A stretch of DNA of 36,705 nucleotides from Candidatus Hydrogenedens sp. (GTDB taxonomy: Bacteria; Hydrogenedentota; Hydrogenedentia; Hydrogenedentales; Hydrogenedentaceae), in contig DAOSUS010000029.1 in assembly GCA_035378955.1 (NCBI GenBank), positions 1 through 36,705 on the forward strand, given 5' to 3'. The position numbers and the translations under genes are program-made. The notes under the pieces were generated by a model. It was not told the origin of the DNA. It worked only from the letters and a program-made list of their open reading frames with translations, and did no database searches. Of the stretch, positions 1 to 8,538 are shown one piece after another; position 1 is the first letter of the stretch, and the number at the start of each line of letters is the position of its first letter.

Positions 1-390
1 CGCAAAAGGAAACTCGCCTATAAAATTTATTTTATTTATTCCATCGGCGGGTAATCCAGGATTTGATTGCAAAATGCAGGCTTTTGTTTGTTCCCCATCT
101 TCTGTATAGATAGAGAAAAAGGCATCAGAAACATTGGTATTAGAATTGAAATTGTTCGTAATTTCCCATGGACTTAATTCGCCATTACCCCGAATGTATA
201 TCTGTCCTGCTCCAAATCCTCCTAAAGGGAATGCTATTTCTTTTAAATTTTCCTCTTTATAGACTTTGTTAATGATATACCTGTTATCTTCATTATCGTT
301 TTGATTATCACAGTATAAATAGTTTTGGAAGAAAAAAATTAACAAAAAAAATAAAATTACATACACATTTTTACCCCAATACATACTCAT
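1..390 (-). CDS. GH116 non-lysosomal glucosylceramidase-like protein, 5' end only
   Basis: This reading frame is open from an ATG at 390 down to the window edge, giving 130 residues with no stop, so the gene continues off the left end. A hydrophobic stretch at about residues 10-26 looks like a signal peptide or membrane anchor. It is followed by FPLGGFGAGQIYIRGNGEL, PWEITN and a later FIGEFPFA segment. These match the start of the GBA2/GH116 N-terminal domain, which has a conserved PLGGxGxG, a GxLxxWEI.N and a GxYP element. Known family members hydrolyse beta-glucosides or glucosylceramide. The catalytic domain lies outside the window, so the substrate cannot be judged. A GGGAAAGG ribosome binding site sits directly upstream of the ATG. 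The DUF1858 gene is 60 bp upstream on the same strand. Confidence 0.75.
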   Translation of the reverse strand, partial: MSMYWGKNVYVILFFLLIFFFQNYLYCDNQNDNEDNRYIINKVYKEENLKEIAFPLGGFGAGQIYIRGNGELSPWEITNNFNSNTNVSDAFFSIYTEDGEQTKACILQSNPGLPADGINKINFIGEFPFA

Positions 391-450
391 ATCCTTTCCC
401 AAATGTCCGTAAAAATGTATCGAAAAAATTACTAAAGTTTTATTTATAAA

Positions 451-690
451 TTATTTTTGTTCTTCGGCCTCTGCTTTTTTAACAAGGTCTTCTAATACTT
501 GAAGCAGAACATCGGTTTCCACTCCATAAGCCATGCATACTTGCTCTATCGTTTCATAACGGCTAATTCCACAATGAGCACAGCCACCAAGATGAAATGC
601 GGCAAAAACCTCTGCAACTCGTGGGTGAACAGCCATTGCCTCTGCTACGGGCATATCCGGATAAAAGTTTTTGTTCTCTTTTTCAGACAT
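451..690 (-). CDS. DUF1858 domain protein (hybrid-cluster-protein-associated redox disulfide type)
   Basis: This 79-residue protein matches the small DUF1858 fold in its opening (YPDMPVAEAMAVHP), its middle (FHLGGCAHCGISRYETIEQ) and its helical tail. The two cysteines, C37 and C40, form a CxxC pair. Family members are annotated as probable redox-disulfide proteins associated with hybrid cluster protein, but their biochemical role is poorly defined. No hybrid cluster protein gene lies in this window. The start is supported by a GAAAGGA ribosome binding site. It is divergent from the Rieske gene across 119 bp, suggesting two redox-related promoters back to back; that functional link is inference. 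Confidence 0.8.
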   Translation of the reverse strand: MSEKENKNFYPDMPVAEAMAVHPRVAEVFAAFHLGGCAHCGISRYETIEQVCMAYGVETDVLLQVLEDLVKKAEAEEQK

Positions 691-809
691 TTATGTTCCT
701 TTCTCAATATTTATTTTTGTTATTCTCAACAAAAAGCATAATACAACAATTCGAATAAAAACAACATACTAAAAAGTGTTATTATTTCCGTTAATAAAAC
801 AGAAAGGCA

Positions 810-1145
810 ATGTTTGTGAACAGAATAAAGATTGCTACTATTAATGAATTGAATGCTAAGAAACAGGTTTTTAAGAAATTTCTTGGGAAAAACTATTTGA
901 TACGAAAAACGGGCGATAATTATGTCGTTTTTGAATATATGTGCCGACATCAAGGAGCCGACTTAAGTTCTGGAAAAGAAGAAAATGGAATAGTAACATG
1001 TCCCAGACATCAATGGAAATATAAAATAGAATCAGGCGAAAATGTAGAAGGAGATGGGAGACCACTCAAACAATGTCCTATCGAAATTATAGGAGAGAAT
1101 ATTTTTATTGTTTTAGGTTCAGGTAGTCAGAAGGATGAATATTAG
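810..1145 (+). CDS. Stand-alone Rieske [2Fe-2S] protein
   Basis: This 111-residue soluble protein carries the Rieske cluster motifs C45-R-H47 and C64-P-R-H67-QW, separated by 16 residues. Two His and two Cys are in the right order to bind a [2Fe-2S] cluster. The protein is the size of NirD-like or ferredoxin-component Rieske proteins, with no membrane segment and no attached oxygenase domain. It probably transfers electrons in the cytoplasm, and its partner is not identifiable here. The ATG at 810 follows an AGAAAGG ribosome binding site. Its 3' end overlaps the 3' end of the convergent CPBP-like gene by 27 bp. Confidence 0.85.
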   Translation: MFVNRIKIATINELNAKKQVFKKFLGKNYLIRKTGDNYVVFEYMCRHQGADLSSGKEENGIVTCPRHQWKYKIESGENVEGDGRPLKQCPIEIIGENIFIVLGSGSQKDEY

Positions 1146-1874
1146 TCCGATTTCAATAATAAAATGACAAAAGAATGCCATAAGATTATTCTCTCTTTTT
1201 TGAGACCAAAGGCATGCCACAATTGAAAAGATAAACATTCCAAACATTTCCAGCATGGGTTTAAAAATGTGGTATAGAGTTTCCAAAATAGGAACAAAAA
1301 ACCAGCCACTACCTTTGGATAACTGTCTGCATGCTCTGAGAAGAAGATGACGATTTAAGAATTCCCAACCGGGTAGCCAGGAAATTATCCAGAAAAATTG
1401 TTGGAGGAAAAATTGGATTTTTTGGCTTGTGGAAATAGACCCCACTCCCTGGTAAAACATACTTAATGTAGGGGAAAGAATAACAAAAACTAGAGAAAGC
1501 AGGCAGAGCAAGCAAAAAACTAAAAATATAATATAGTCTTGTTTTTGCCAATGTTTTATAGAAAACCATTTAAAATCAATAAATTTATTAAATAAAATAA
1601 ACGGCAAAATTAACCAGAAAATAAATTTATAAAGGTCAAAATTATCAAATACTGTAATAAAAGAATAGTGTTTTAATAGGGGAAATTTATATAGCACATC
1701 AGATAAAGTGAAATTAAATATTCCCCAGGAAAAGAAAAGGTGTGTATTAAAAGTAATTAGTAAATCAATATATAAAACGGAAATCGAATAGATAATTATT
1801 GTAATTGGCAGTAATGAAGAAGTTGCATATTCTGTTTCATTACTATCTTGTATTTTTTTAGCGGCTGTTGTCAT
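1119..1874 (-). CDS. CPBP/Abi-like intramembrane protease family protein, divergent
   Basis: This 251-residue protein has about six hydrophobic segments. In the C-terminal half the order of motifs fits the CPBP (CAAX protease and bacteriocin-processing) family. A GWEFLNRHLLLR segment corresponds to motif 1 (EExxxR), HIFKP to the F/HxxxH-like motif 2, and FCHFIIE to the last His motif. The first Glu of the usual EE pair is Trp here, a pattern also seen in other divergent members, so protease activity is uncertain. The ATG overlaps the nth stop by one base (TAATG), suggesting translational coupling in the lon-polX-nth run. Assignment rests on motif spacing and topology only. Confidence 0.55.
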   Translation of the reverse strand: MTTAAKKIQDSNETEYATSSLLPITIIIYSISVLYIDLLITFNTHLFFSWGIFNFTLSDVLYKFPLLKHYSFITVFDNFDLYKFIFWLILPFILFNKFIDFKWFSIKHWQKQDYIIFLVFCLLCLLSLVFVILSPTLSMFYQGVGSISTSQKIQFFLQQFFWIISWLPGWEFLNRHLLLRACRQLSKGSGWFFVPILETLYHIFKPMLEMFGMFIFSIVACLWSQKRENNLMAFFCHFIIEIGLIFILLTT

Positions 1875-2539
1875 TACTTATCTTTATTTACTTTTTTATA
1901 AAAACTACAGTATTTATTAATTATACATAGATTACATTTTGGATTGCGTGCAAGACAAATATTCCTACCATGAAAAACAAGCAAATGAGAAAATAATGTC
2001 CATATTTTTTCGGGTAAAATTTGCATTAAATCCTTCTCTATTTTTTCAGGATTGTCCGAAGAAGTTAGCCCTAACCTTTGGGCTAATCTTCCACAATGGG
2101 TATCAACAATAATCCCGGGTATATTAAAACATTCGCCAAGAATTACATTGGCTGTTTTCCTTCCTACTCCATGGAGTTGGAGTAAATCATCCATTGTACT
2201 GGGAACTTTCCCATCGTGTTTTTCTATTAATAATTTGCAAGTATCGATAATATGTTTTGCTTTATTCTTATAAAATCCTACGGGTCGTATACGATTTTCT
2301 AATTGTTTCTGCCCGATATGAATAAAATCTTGTGGCGATTTTAATTCCTGAAATAAGGGCTTGCATACCTGATTTACTCGTTCATCGGTGCATTGGGAAG
2401 CAAGAATTGTCATAATCAGTAATTCAAACGGCGACCTATAGTTTAAGGTGCAATGGGCATCAGGATAAAGTTGAGATAACTTTTCATATATTTTTTTTGC
2501 CTTTTCTTTTTTCTTTTTTATATCTTCTTTTTGAACCAA
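1874..2539 (-). CDS. nth: Endonuclease III (DNA glycosylase/AP lyase)
   Basis: This 221-residue protein is full length for Nth, which removes oxidised pyrimidines and nicks the resulting AP site by beta-elimination. The helix-hairpin-helix LHGVGRKTANV contains K128, matching the catalytic lysine. VDTH contains D146, the catalytic aspartate. C195, C202, C205 and C211 have the C-x6-C-x2-C-x5-C spacing of the [4Fe-4S] cluster. Translation appears to start at a TTG at 2539, with GAGGA nine bases upstream. No ATG exists before the conserved core. The first 22 bp overlap the 3' end of polX, so the two repair genes are probably translated together. Confidence 0.95.
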   Translation of the reverse strand: MVQKEDIKKKKEKAKKIYEKLSQLYPDAHCTLNYRSPFELLIMTILASQCTDERVNQVCKPLFQELKSPQDFIHIGQKQLENRIRPVGFYKNKAKHIIDTCKLLIEKHDGKVPSTMDDLLQLHGVGRKTANVILGECFNIPGIIVDTHCGRLAQRLGLTSSDNPEKIEKDLMQILPEKIWTLFSHLLVFHGRNICLARNPKCNLCIINKYCSFYKKVNKDK

Positions 2540-4227
2540 TTTTTAAAATCCTCAACATTTTTGCAATTTAAAATTTCATTAGGTCTTAAAATCCCTTTTC
2601 GTGCAATATAAACACCGTACATAACATCTTCTATCCCTTCCATGTTATGTGCATCTACAGAGATTGTATATTTAATGTTATATTTTTTAGATTTGTAAAT
2701 ATTTTTCCAGTCTATGTCTAATCTCTGGGGGTTTGCATTAATCTCTATTGAAACATTATGTTCGGAACAGGCTTTTAATAGGGTATCCATTTCTAAAGGA
2801 TAATCTTTCCGTGAAAGAAGAAGTCTTCCACTTATATGACCTAATATATCCAGATGAGGGTTTTTAATGGCTTTTAATAACCTTTGAGTAGCAGTGGTTT
2901 TATCCATGTCCAATTTAGTATGTATTGAGCCAATAACCACATCAAAAGCATCTAATATCTCATTCGGGTAATCCAAACTACCATCCGATTTAATATCACA
3001 TTCGATTCCTTTTAGGATTTGAAATGGCTTATATATACTATTTAGTTTTTCAATTTCTTCATGTTGTTTTTTTATATCTTCAATGGATAATCCATTGGCG
3101 TAACCCGCAGATTGGCTATGGTCGCAAATAACAATGTAACGGAATCCTCTATGGATACAATATTCCGCAAGTTCAGAAATAGAGTTGCGCCCATCACTAT
3201 ATAGCGTATGACAGTGAACAATTCCCTGTATATCCTCCATTTTAACCAGATTGTCTGCATTTTTATATACAAAGCCCATATCATCGTAAATATTTCTTAA
3301 TTCAGGTGACAAATAAGGAAGTCCTATTAATTCGAAAAAATTTTCTTCCGTATTACAATTGATTGGAATTCCATTAGGATTCAACAAGCCCTGTTGGGAT
3401 AAACAAAGATTTTTTTGTTCGCAATGCTGAATTAATAAATCTACAAAATGTTTTGAGCCTGTATTCCAAACAAATTGGGTTCCAAAATCGTCATTATTAG
3501 TGAAATTAATCAAGACAGGTATATCAAAGCATTTTAAGGAAACAAAAGACTTTATATTTTCTTTATTTATTTCAGGAAAGAGTGCATGTAAATTTTGTTT
3601 TATTGTTTCTTTATCCTCTGTGAGCAATAATAGGTTAATATTTCGTATTGTTTCCTCATATCTTCTCAAACTTCCCGCAATGTAAATATTATCTCTATCT
3701 AGGATGTTTTTCAATTTCTCTATCATTTTCTTTGCAACATCATAACCATGAGATAATAGAAATTGCCCTTTCCACTGTTTTAACAAGTCAATACTTTCAA
3801 TAATTTTATTTTCTATTTTTTTATTAAATCCTGTAACTGTAGAGACCTTACCTTCCAGACATGCTTTATATAGGTCATCAAGATTTGTTATTTGGAGATT
3901 ATCGAATAAACTGCGTATTCGTTTAGCTCCGAGGGATTGAACAGAAAAAAGTTCAAGCAAAGATGATGGATATTTGCTTTTAACTTTTTCTAATGCTGGT
4001 ACAGGTTCATCATGATACCATGCTAAAATTTTTTTCTCTATCGCCTCTCCGATTCCTTCTAAATTTCGTAAAGTTCCCGATTCAATAAGAGTTTCAATAG
4101 GTTCTTGAATATGTTCTAATATTTCTGCAGATTTTAAGTAAGAACGAATCTTAAATGGGTTTTCTCCATCCAATTCAAGATATTGAGCCAATTCTCTTAA
4201 CGATTGAATAATTGCTTCTTTATCCAT
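2518..4227 (-). CDS. polX: PolX-family protein: degenerate polymerase domain plus intact PHP nuclease domain
   Basis: This 569-residue protein has the PolX layout: an N-terminal 8-kDa/HhH region (residues 1-110), a Pol beta-like nucleotidyltransferase core (about 150-310) and a C-terminal PHP domain (about 333-560). The GSLRRxxET motif is present (185-192), but the two metal-binding aspartates that should follow are N196 and N198. The third aspartate of the V-D-x-R strand aligns with L239. The TGSKxHN nucleotide motif is altered after TGSK. The PHP metal ligands look complete: H338, H340, D345, D369-H370, E409, H436, H464, E495, D525 and H527. I infer a polymerase-dead protein that retains 3'-5' exonuclease or AP/3'-end-processing activity. 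It overlaps nth and follows lon by 5 bp. Confidence 0.88.
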   Translation of the reverse strand: MDKEAIIQSLRELAQYLELDGENPFKIRSYLKSAEILEHIQEPIETLIESGTLRNLEGIGEAIEKKILAWYHDEPVPALEKVKSKYPSSLLELFSVQSLGAKRIRSLFDNLQITNLDDLYKACLEGKVSTVTGFNKKIENKIIESIDLLKQWKGQFLLSHGYDVAKKMIEKLKNILDRDNIYIAGSLRRYEETIRNINLLLLTEDKETIKQNLHALFPEINKENIKSFVSLKCFDIPVLINFTNNDDFGTQFVWNTGSKHFVDLLIQHCEQKNLCLSQQGLLNPNGIPINCNTEENFFELIGLPYLSPELRNIYDDMGFVYKNADNLVKMEDIQGIVHCHTLYSDGRNSISELAEYCIHRGFRYIVICDHSQSAGYANGLSIEDIKKQHEEIEKLNSIYKPFQILKGIECDIKSDGSLDYPNEILDAFDVVIGSIHTKLDMDKTTATQRLLKAIKNPHLDILGHISGRLLLSRKDYPLEMDTLLKACSEHNVSIEINANPQRLDIDWKNIYKSKKYNIKYTISVDAHNMEGIEDVMYGVYIARKGILRPNEILNCKNVEDFKNWFKKKI

Positions 4228-4232
4228 AGATT

Positions 4233-6641
4233 TTACTTAATAGTATCAATTCCAAGAGCGATTTTTAGGACTTCATTAATATGAGATACCCAATAAAATT
4301 TAATTTTCTTCTGTATTGATTTTGGAACTTCTTCAAGGTCATTCTTATTTTTTTCAGGAAGAATAATTCTTTTGATACCTGCCCTTGCTGCTGCTAATAC
4401 TTTTTCTTTTATTCCTCCGACGGCTAAAACACTCCCTCGTAAAGTAATTTCACCTGTCATAGCAAGGTCATGGGGAACAGTTTTTTTCAAAAATAAAGAT
4501 GTTAACGCAGTAAGCAAGGTAATTCCAGCACTGGGACCATCTTTAGGAACAGCCCCAGAAGGCACATGGATATGAATATCATTTTTTATAAAACAATCGT
4601 CCGATATATTAAGTTGAGGAGCAAGGGAACGCAAGTAACTCAATCCTATTTGTGCCGATTCTTTCATAACCTCCCCTAACTGTCCCGTAAGTATGAGGTT
4701 CCCCTTACCCGGCATGGATGTTACTTCTATGAACAATATATCTCCGCCAGTAGGTGTCCACGCAAGCCCTATTACTACTCCTGGAATTTTGGTTCGTGAA
4801 ATAAAATCTTCATAAATTTTTTCAGGACCTAAAAATTCCCTTACAGTATCTTTTGTTACTATTGTTTTTTCGGTGTCTCCAGAAGCCACCTTTCTGGCCA
4901 CCTTTCTGCATATATTGGCTATCTCTCGGTCAAGATTACGCACCCCTGATTCACGGGTATAGTTTGAAATAATTTTTGCCAGAGCACTTTTTTTAATTGT
5001 AATATGGTTTTTATTTAAACCGTGAGAAATTTTCTGTTTTGGGATAAGGTATTTTTTGGCTATTTCAATTTTTTCTTCAAGAGTATAACCTGGAAGATGA
5101 AGCACTTCCATGCGGTCCCGCAACGCCCAGGGGATGGGTTCCAATTCATTTGCAGTGGCAATAAACAAGACACGAGATAGATCAAAGGGCACATTTATAT
5201 AATTATCAACGAAAGAGTGATTTTGTGCCGGGTCTAAAACTTCTAATAAGGCAGAAGCCGGGTCCCCACGAAAATCAGTGCCTAATTTGTCAATTTCATC
5301 TAACATAAACACCGGATTTTGTGAACCTGCTTTACGAATACCTGAAATAATCCGTCCGGGCATAGCCCCAATATAAGTTTTGCGATGTCCCCGAATCTCT
5401 GCTTCATCATGGATACCTCCAAGAGCAATACGAATGAATTTTCGTCCCAATGCACGGGCTATGGACTGTCCTAAAGATGTTTTACCAACACCCGGTGGTC
5501 CTTGAAAACACAAAATAGGTCCTTGTGTATCGGGTTTTAATTTTCGAACAGCCAGATATTCTAAAATTCTTTGCTTTATCTTATCGAGGCCATAGTGGTC
5601 TTCATTTAAAATATTTTCTGCTTCTACTAAATCAAGTCTATCCTCAGTCAATATTCCCCAGGGTAGTTCTAATACAGTATCGAGATAAGAAATAATTACA
5701 TGATATTCAGGAGAATGTTCATTCATGGATGAAAGACGATTTAATTCACGAAGCAGTTCTTTTTTAACTTCATCAGATGCTTTTAATGCCTCTATTTTTT
5801 CTTTATATTCATTAATCTCTTGTTCTTTCCCTTCTATTTCTCCGAGTTCTTTTTGAATAGCCTTCAACTGTTGTCTCAAGAAAAATTCTTTCTGATTTTT
5901 TTCTATTGTTTTCTGGACATCTTCTCTAATTTTTGTAGAAGCCTGAGCAAGTTCTACCTGATATTGCAGTTTTTCTACCAGTTTCAGCATGCGGGATTTT
6001 AAGTCAGGCATTTCAAGGATTTCCTGGCGTTCTTCAATTTTTAATCGTATATTACTGGCAACAACTGCTGTGAGAAATACAGGGTCTTCAATACTTTCTA
6101 AGAAGGACATAGCCCCTTCAGGAATATTGGGGTTATTTTTAACTAATTCACCCATTTGTGTTTTAATTGCTAAAGCGATAGGTTCAATTTCTTTAGTATC
6201 TATTTCGGGCTCCTCTATTAAGAATACACTTACAATAGGATAGGGAGACTCCCGCAAAATACCACCAGAAAAGAATTTCCGTGTAGACTGAATAAATACA
6301 TTCAAACTTCCATCTGGCAAATTATGTACTTGAAGGATTCTGCCGATGCAACCAATAGAATAGGTATTGTATTTGAGGTTTGTTTGTTGGTTATCCTTTT
6401 GGGGCTTTTCAGCCAAAAGTGCAACAAGTCGGTGCGATTTTGTTACATCTTCTATAATCATTTTTTCAGATGAACTTGTAATATGTAAAGGAATCATTGC
6501 CATAGGAAAGGCAACTATATCTTGTAAAACAAGTAAAGGTAAGGTATCCGGTATGTCAAAGGTTGTTGGGGCAGGTAAAGCACCTTTTGGACCACTGTTA
6601 GAAATAATAATCTGTTCTTGTTTATCATTACTTGTTGGCAT
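4233..6641 (-). CDS. lon: ATP-dependent protease La (Lon)
   Basis: At 802 residues this is a standard-length LonA. It has the LAN substrate-binding domain (from LPLLVLQDIVAFPM), a long coiled-coil region, an AAA+ module with GPPGVGKTS as Walker A and MLDEIDK as Walker B, and a C-terminal serine protease domain. S704 in KDGPSAG and K747 in GGIKEK form the Ser-Lys dyad with the usual 43-residue spacing. It degrades misfolded and regulatory proteins in the cytoplasm. It is the first gene of a minus-strand run with polX, nth and the CPBP-like gene. A TATAAT-like hexamer on the minus strand at 6672-6667 is a possible -10 element. The divergent partner is an S41 protease. Confidence 0.97.
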   Translation of the reverse strand: MPTSNDKQEQIIISNSGPKGALPAPTTFDIPDTLPLLVLQDIVAFPMAMIPLHITSSSEKMIIEDVTKSHRLVALLAEKPQKDNQQTNLKYNTYSIGCIGRILQVHNLPDGSLNVFIQSTRKFFSGGILRESPYPIVSVFLIEEPEIDTKEIEPIALAIKTQMGELVKNNPNIPEGAMSFLESIEDPVFLTAVVASNIRLKIEERQEILEMPDLKSRMLKLVEKLQYQVELAQASTKIREDVQKTIEKNQKEFFLRQQLKAIQKELGEIEGKEQEINEYKEKIEALKASDEVKKELLRELNRLSSMNEHSPEYHVIISYLDTVLELPWGILTEDRLDLVEAENILNEDHYGLDKIKQRILEYLAVRKLKPDTQGPILCFQGPPGVGKTSLGQSIARALGRKFIRIALGGIHDEAEIRGHRKTYIGAMPGRIISGIRKAGSQNPVFMLDEIDKLGTDFRGDPASALLEVLDPAQNHSFVDNYINVPFDLSRVLFIATANELEPIPWALRDRMEVLHLPGYTLEEKIEIAKKYLIPKQKISHGLNKNHITIKKSALAKIISNYTRESGVRNLDREIANICRKVARKVASGDTEKTIVTKDTVREFLGPEKIYEDFISRTKIPGVVIGLAWTPTGGDILFIEVTSMPGKGNLILTGQLGEVMKESAQIGLSYLRSLAPQLNISDDCFIKNDIHIHVPSGAVPKDGPSAGITLLTALTSLFLKKTVPHDLAMTGEITLRGSVLAVGGIKEKVLAAARAGIKRIILPEKNKNDLEEVPKSIQKKIKFYWVSHINEVLKIALGIDTIK

Positions 6642-6708
6642 AGTATAATCCCCATTAAATAAAAATATTATATTTTTCTGAGATTAAAATTATATCATAG
6701 TGTAGAAT

Positions 6709-6742
6709 ATATGTGAGGGGTTTTCTGTTATATATCACATAT
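6709..6742. promoter_or_regulatory. Inverted repeat in the lon / S41 protease divergent promoter region
   Basis: ATATGTGA (6709-6716) and TCACATAT (6735-6742) are perfect 8-bp inverted arms separated by 18 bp. GAAT and ATTC flank the arms at a two-base offset. The element lies midway between two divergently transcribed protease genes, where a dimeric regulator or a hairpin could affect both. It does not match CIRCE. Its identity as an operator is inference. Confidence 0.4.
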
Positions 6743-6816
6743 TCGAAGTTATATTGTTAAATTTGGTAAACTACAATCATTAAAAAACGCAACAACCCCA
6801 AGAATAGGAATGTTAT

Positions 6817-8436
6817 ATGGCAAATAGAAACAGCAAATTTGAATTTTTGTCTATTTTGATTTTTCTAATAGCAATGATTGCTCTTTTGACCAATGGCTTT
6901 ACACCCAAAATCTCTGCCCAGAGCAATAAGACGGATATATACCAAGCCATTGAGCCAATAGGACATACTTTACAAACAATTTTAAATGAGTATGTAAAAG
7001 AGGTTGATATAAACAAAATTGTTGAAGGTGCTTTAGTAGGGATGATGAGTAGCCTCGACCGTCACAGTTCATACATAAGCTCTTCAGATTTAAAATCATT
7101 AAGAGACGATACTCAAGGGGAATTTGAGGGTATAGGGGTATCCATAAAAATGGATGATAATCAGAATGTTATTGTTTTCATGCCTATACCTAATTCTCCT
7201 GCTGCTCGTGCAGGTCTAAAACCGTTCGATATTATAAGAAAAATTGATAATGTCGCTGTGGAAGAGTTATGGAAACCCGGTATGTCGGAACAGGAAAAAC
7301 TAAGTTCCGCAGCAGAGAAAATTCGGGGTCCCATTGGGACAAAAGTACAATTAACAATAGAAAGACCTCATGCAGATAAAGATAGTGAAACTTTTGATGT
7401 TGTAGTGGAACGAGCGAAAGTTCCCCTTGAAAGTATAAAAGAAAGTCGGATACTACCTTCCGGATACGGTTATATTCGAATTTCTGATTTTAAGGAAAAC
7501 ACGGCAAGTGATATAAAGAAAAATATTCGTGAGATGTTAGATAAGGGAATGAAAGGTTTAATTCTGGATTTAAGATGGAATCCCGGAGGTTTATTAACTG
7601 CGTCTCAACAAGTATGTGAACTTTTCCTGCCCAAGGATTCTCTTGTTACATATACAAGAAGCAGAGGACAATTAACTCAGGAAAATGGTAAAGATTTAGA
7701 ATTAAAAACGAGAGAAAAACCTATTTTACCATTAAATATGCCCATGATTTTACTCGTAAATAGTCAGACAGCAAGTTCTTCGGAAATTGTAACAGGGGCA
7801 TTGCAATATCATCAAAGAGCCCTTGTTATTGGAGAAAAAACATTTGGAAAAGGAAGCGTCCAAACTATTATACCGTTGCCGCCTAAAAATGAAACGGCAT
7901 TAAGATTAACCACCGCATTATATTATACCCCTGCAGGTGTTACTATAGACCATCAAGGAATATTGCCGGATGTCGAAGTGAATATGACCGATGAAGAGGA
8001 ACGCTTATTGGCATTGCAGATGTATAAGTCCTATGAAAAAGACCCATCAAAGATTAATGAACAAAATCATGGTTCCGTTACAGGTAATGAGATAGTTCTG
8101 CTTCCTCAGGAAAAAATACAAGAGCAAGAACAATTACTTCATGAGATTGGAAAAGTTGCAGGTGAAGATGCTGTAAAATTGATGAAAGAATTTTTCCGAC
8201 GGAAAAAAGCATCTGAGGAAACGATTGAAGATACGCAACTTAAAAAAGCTGTCGAAATTTTACAAGAAGAACCTGTTTGGGAGAATATATTGAAGAAATA
8301 TCACAAAGATGTCAAGGAAACTCAGCAAGAAGCGAAAGGTGATGGAAAAGAAGAAGAGGATATGGTAGTTAAACGAAGACTACTCGAAATAGAATTGCAG
8401 AACAATACACCTGTTGTTCCTTCTACTCCGGAATAA
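6817..8436 (+). CDS. S41-family C-terminal processing peptidase
   Basis: This 539-residue protein starts with a hydrophobic signal or anchor (about residues 9-27). A PDZ domain follows (GIGVSIKMDDN to PAARAGLKPFDIIRKI), then the S41 tail-specific protease core. The nucleophile is the first Ser of ASSSE and the general base is the Lys of FGKGS, 25 residues later as expected. It cleaves proteins near their C terminus in the periplasm. The last 130 residues are charged and helical and extend beyond the usual core. The ATG at 6817 has AGGAA six bases upstream. An ATG at 6810 is out of frame. It is divergent from lon. Confidence 0.92.
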   Translation: MANRNSKFEFLSILIFLIAMIALLTNGFTPKISAQSNKTDIYQAIEPIGHTLQTILNEYVKEVDINKIVEGALVGMMSSLDRHSSYISSSDLKSLRDDTQGEFEGIGVSIKMDDNQNVIVFMPIPNSPAARAGLKPFDIIRKIDNVAVEELWKPGMSEQEKLSSAAEKIRGPIGTKVQLTIERPHADKDSETFDVVVERAKVPLESIKESRILPSGYGYIRISDFKENTASDIKKNIREMLDKGMKGLILDLRWNPGGLLTASQQVCELFLPKDSLVTYTRSRGQLTQENGKDLELKTREKPILPLNMPMILLVNSQTASSSEIVTGALQYHQRALVIGEKTFGKGSVQTIIPLPPKNETALRLTTALYYTPAGVTIDHQGILPDVEVNMTDEEERLLALQMYKSYEKDPSKINEQNHGSVTGNEIVLLPQEKIQEQEQLLHEIGKVAGEDAVKLMKEFFRRKKASEETIEDTQLKKAVEILQEEPVWENILKKYHKDVKETQQEAKGDGKEEEDMVVKRRLLEIELQNNTPVVPSTPE

Positions 8437-8538
8437 AAAAGTTAAAATAACAAAAATTTTATCCAATTTTGTTTATCTATGGGAAAAAAAGAAAAGTTAG
8501 TTCAACATCCTTTTGATATAAACACTTTAAGGAAAATC

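Noticed and set aside
714..735. TTTTTGTT/AACAAAAA inverted repeat between the DUF1858 and Rieske genes
   Set aside because: The stem is almost all A-T pairs in AT-rich DNA and could easily arise by chance. No supporting regulatory context was found.
8479..8538. Upstream ATG start for RNase PH
   Set aside because: No ribosome binding site, and the added residues precede the conserved family start. The ATG at 8539 has AAGGA at good spacing.
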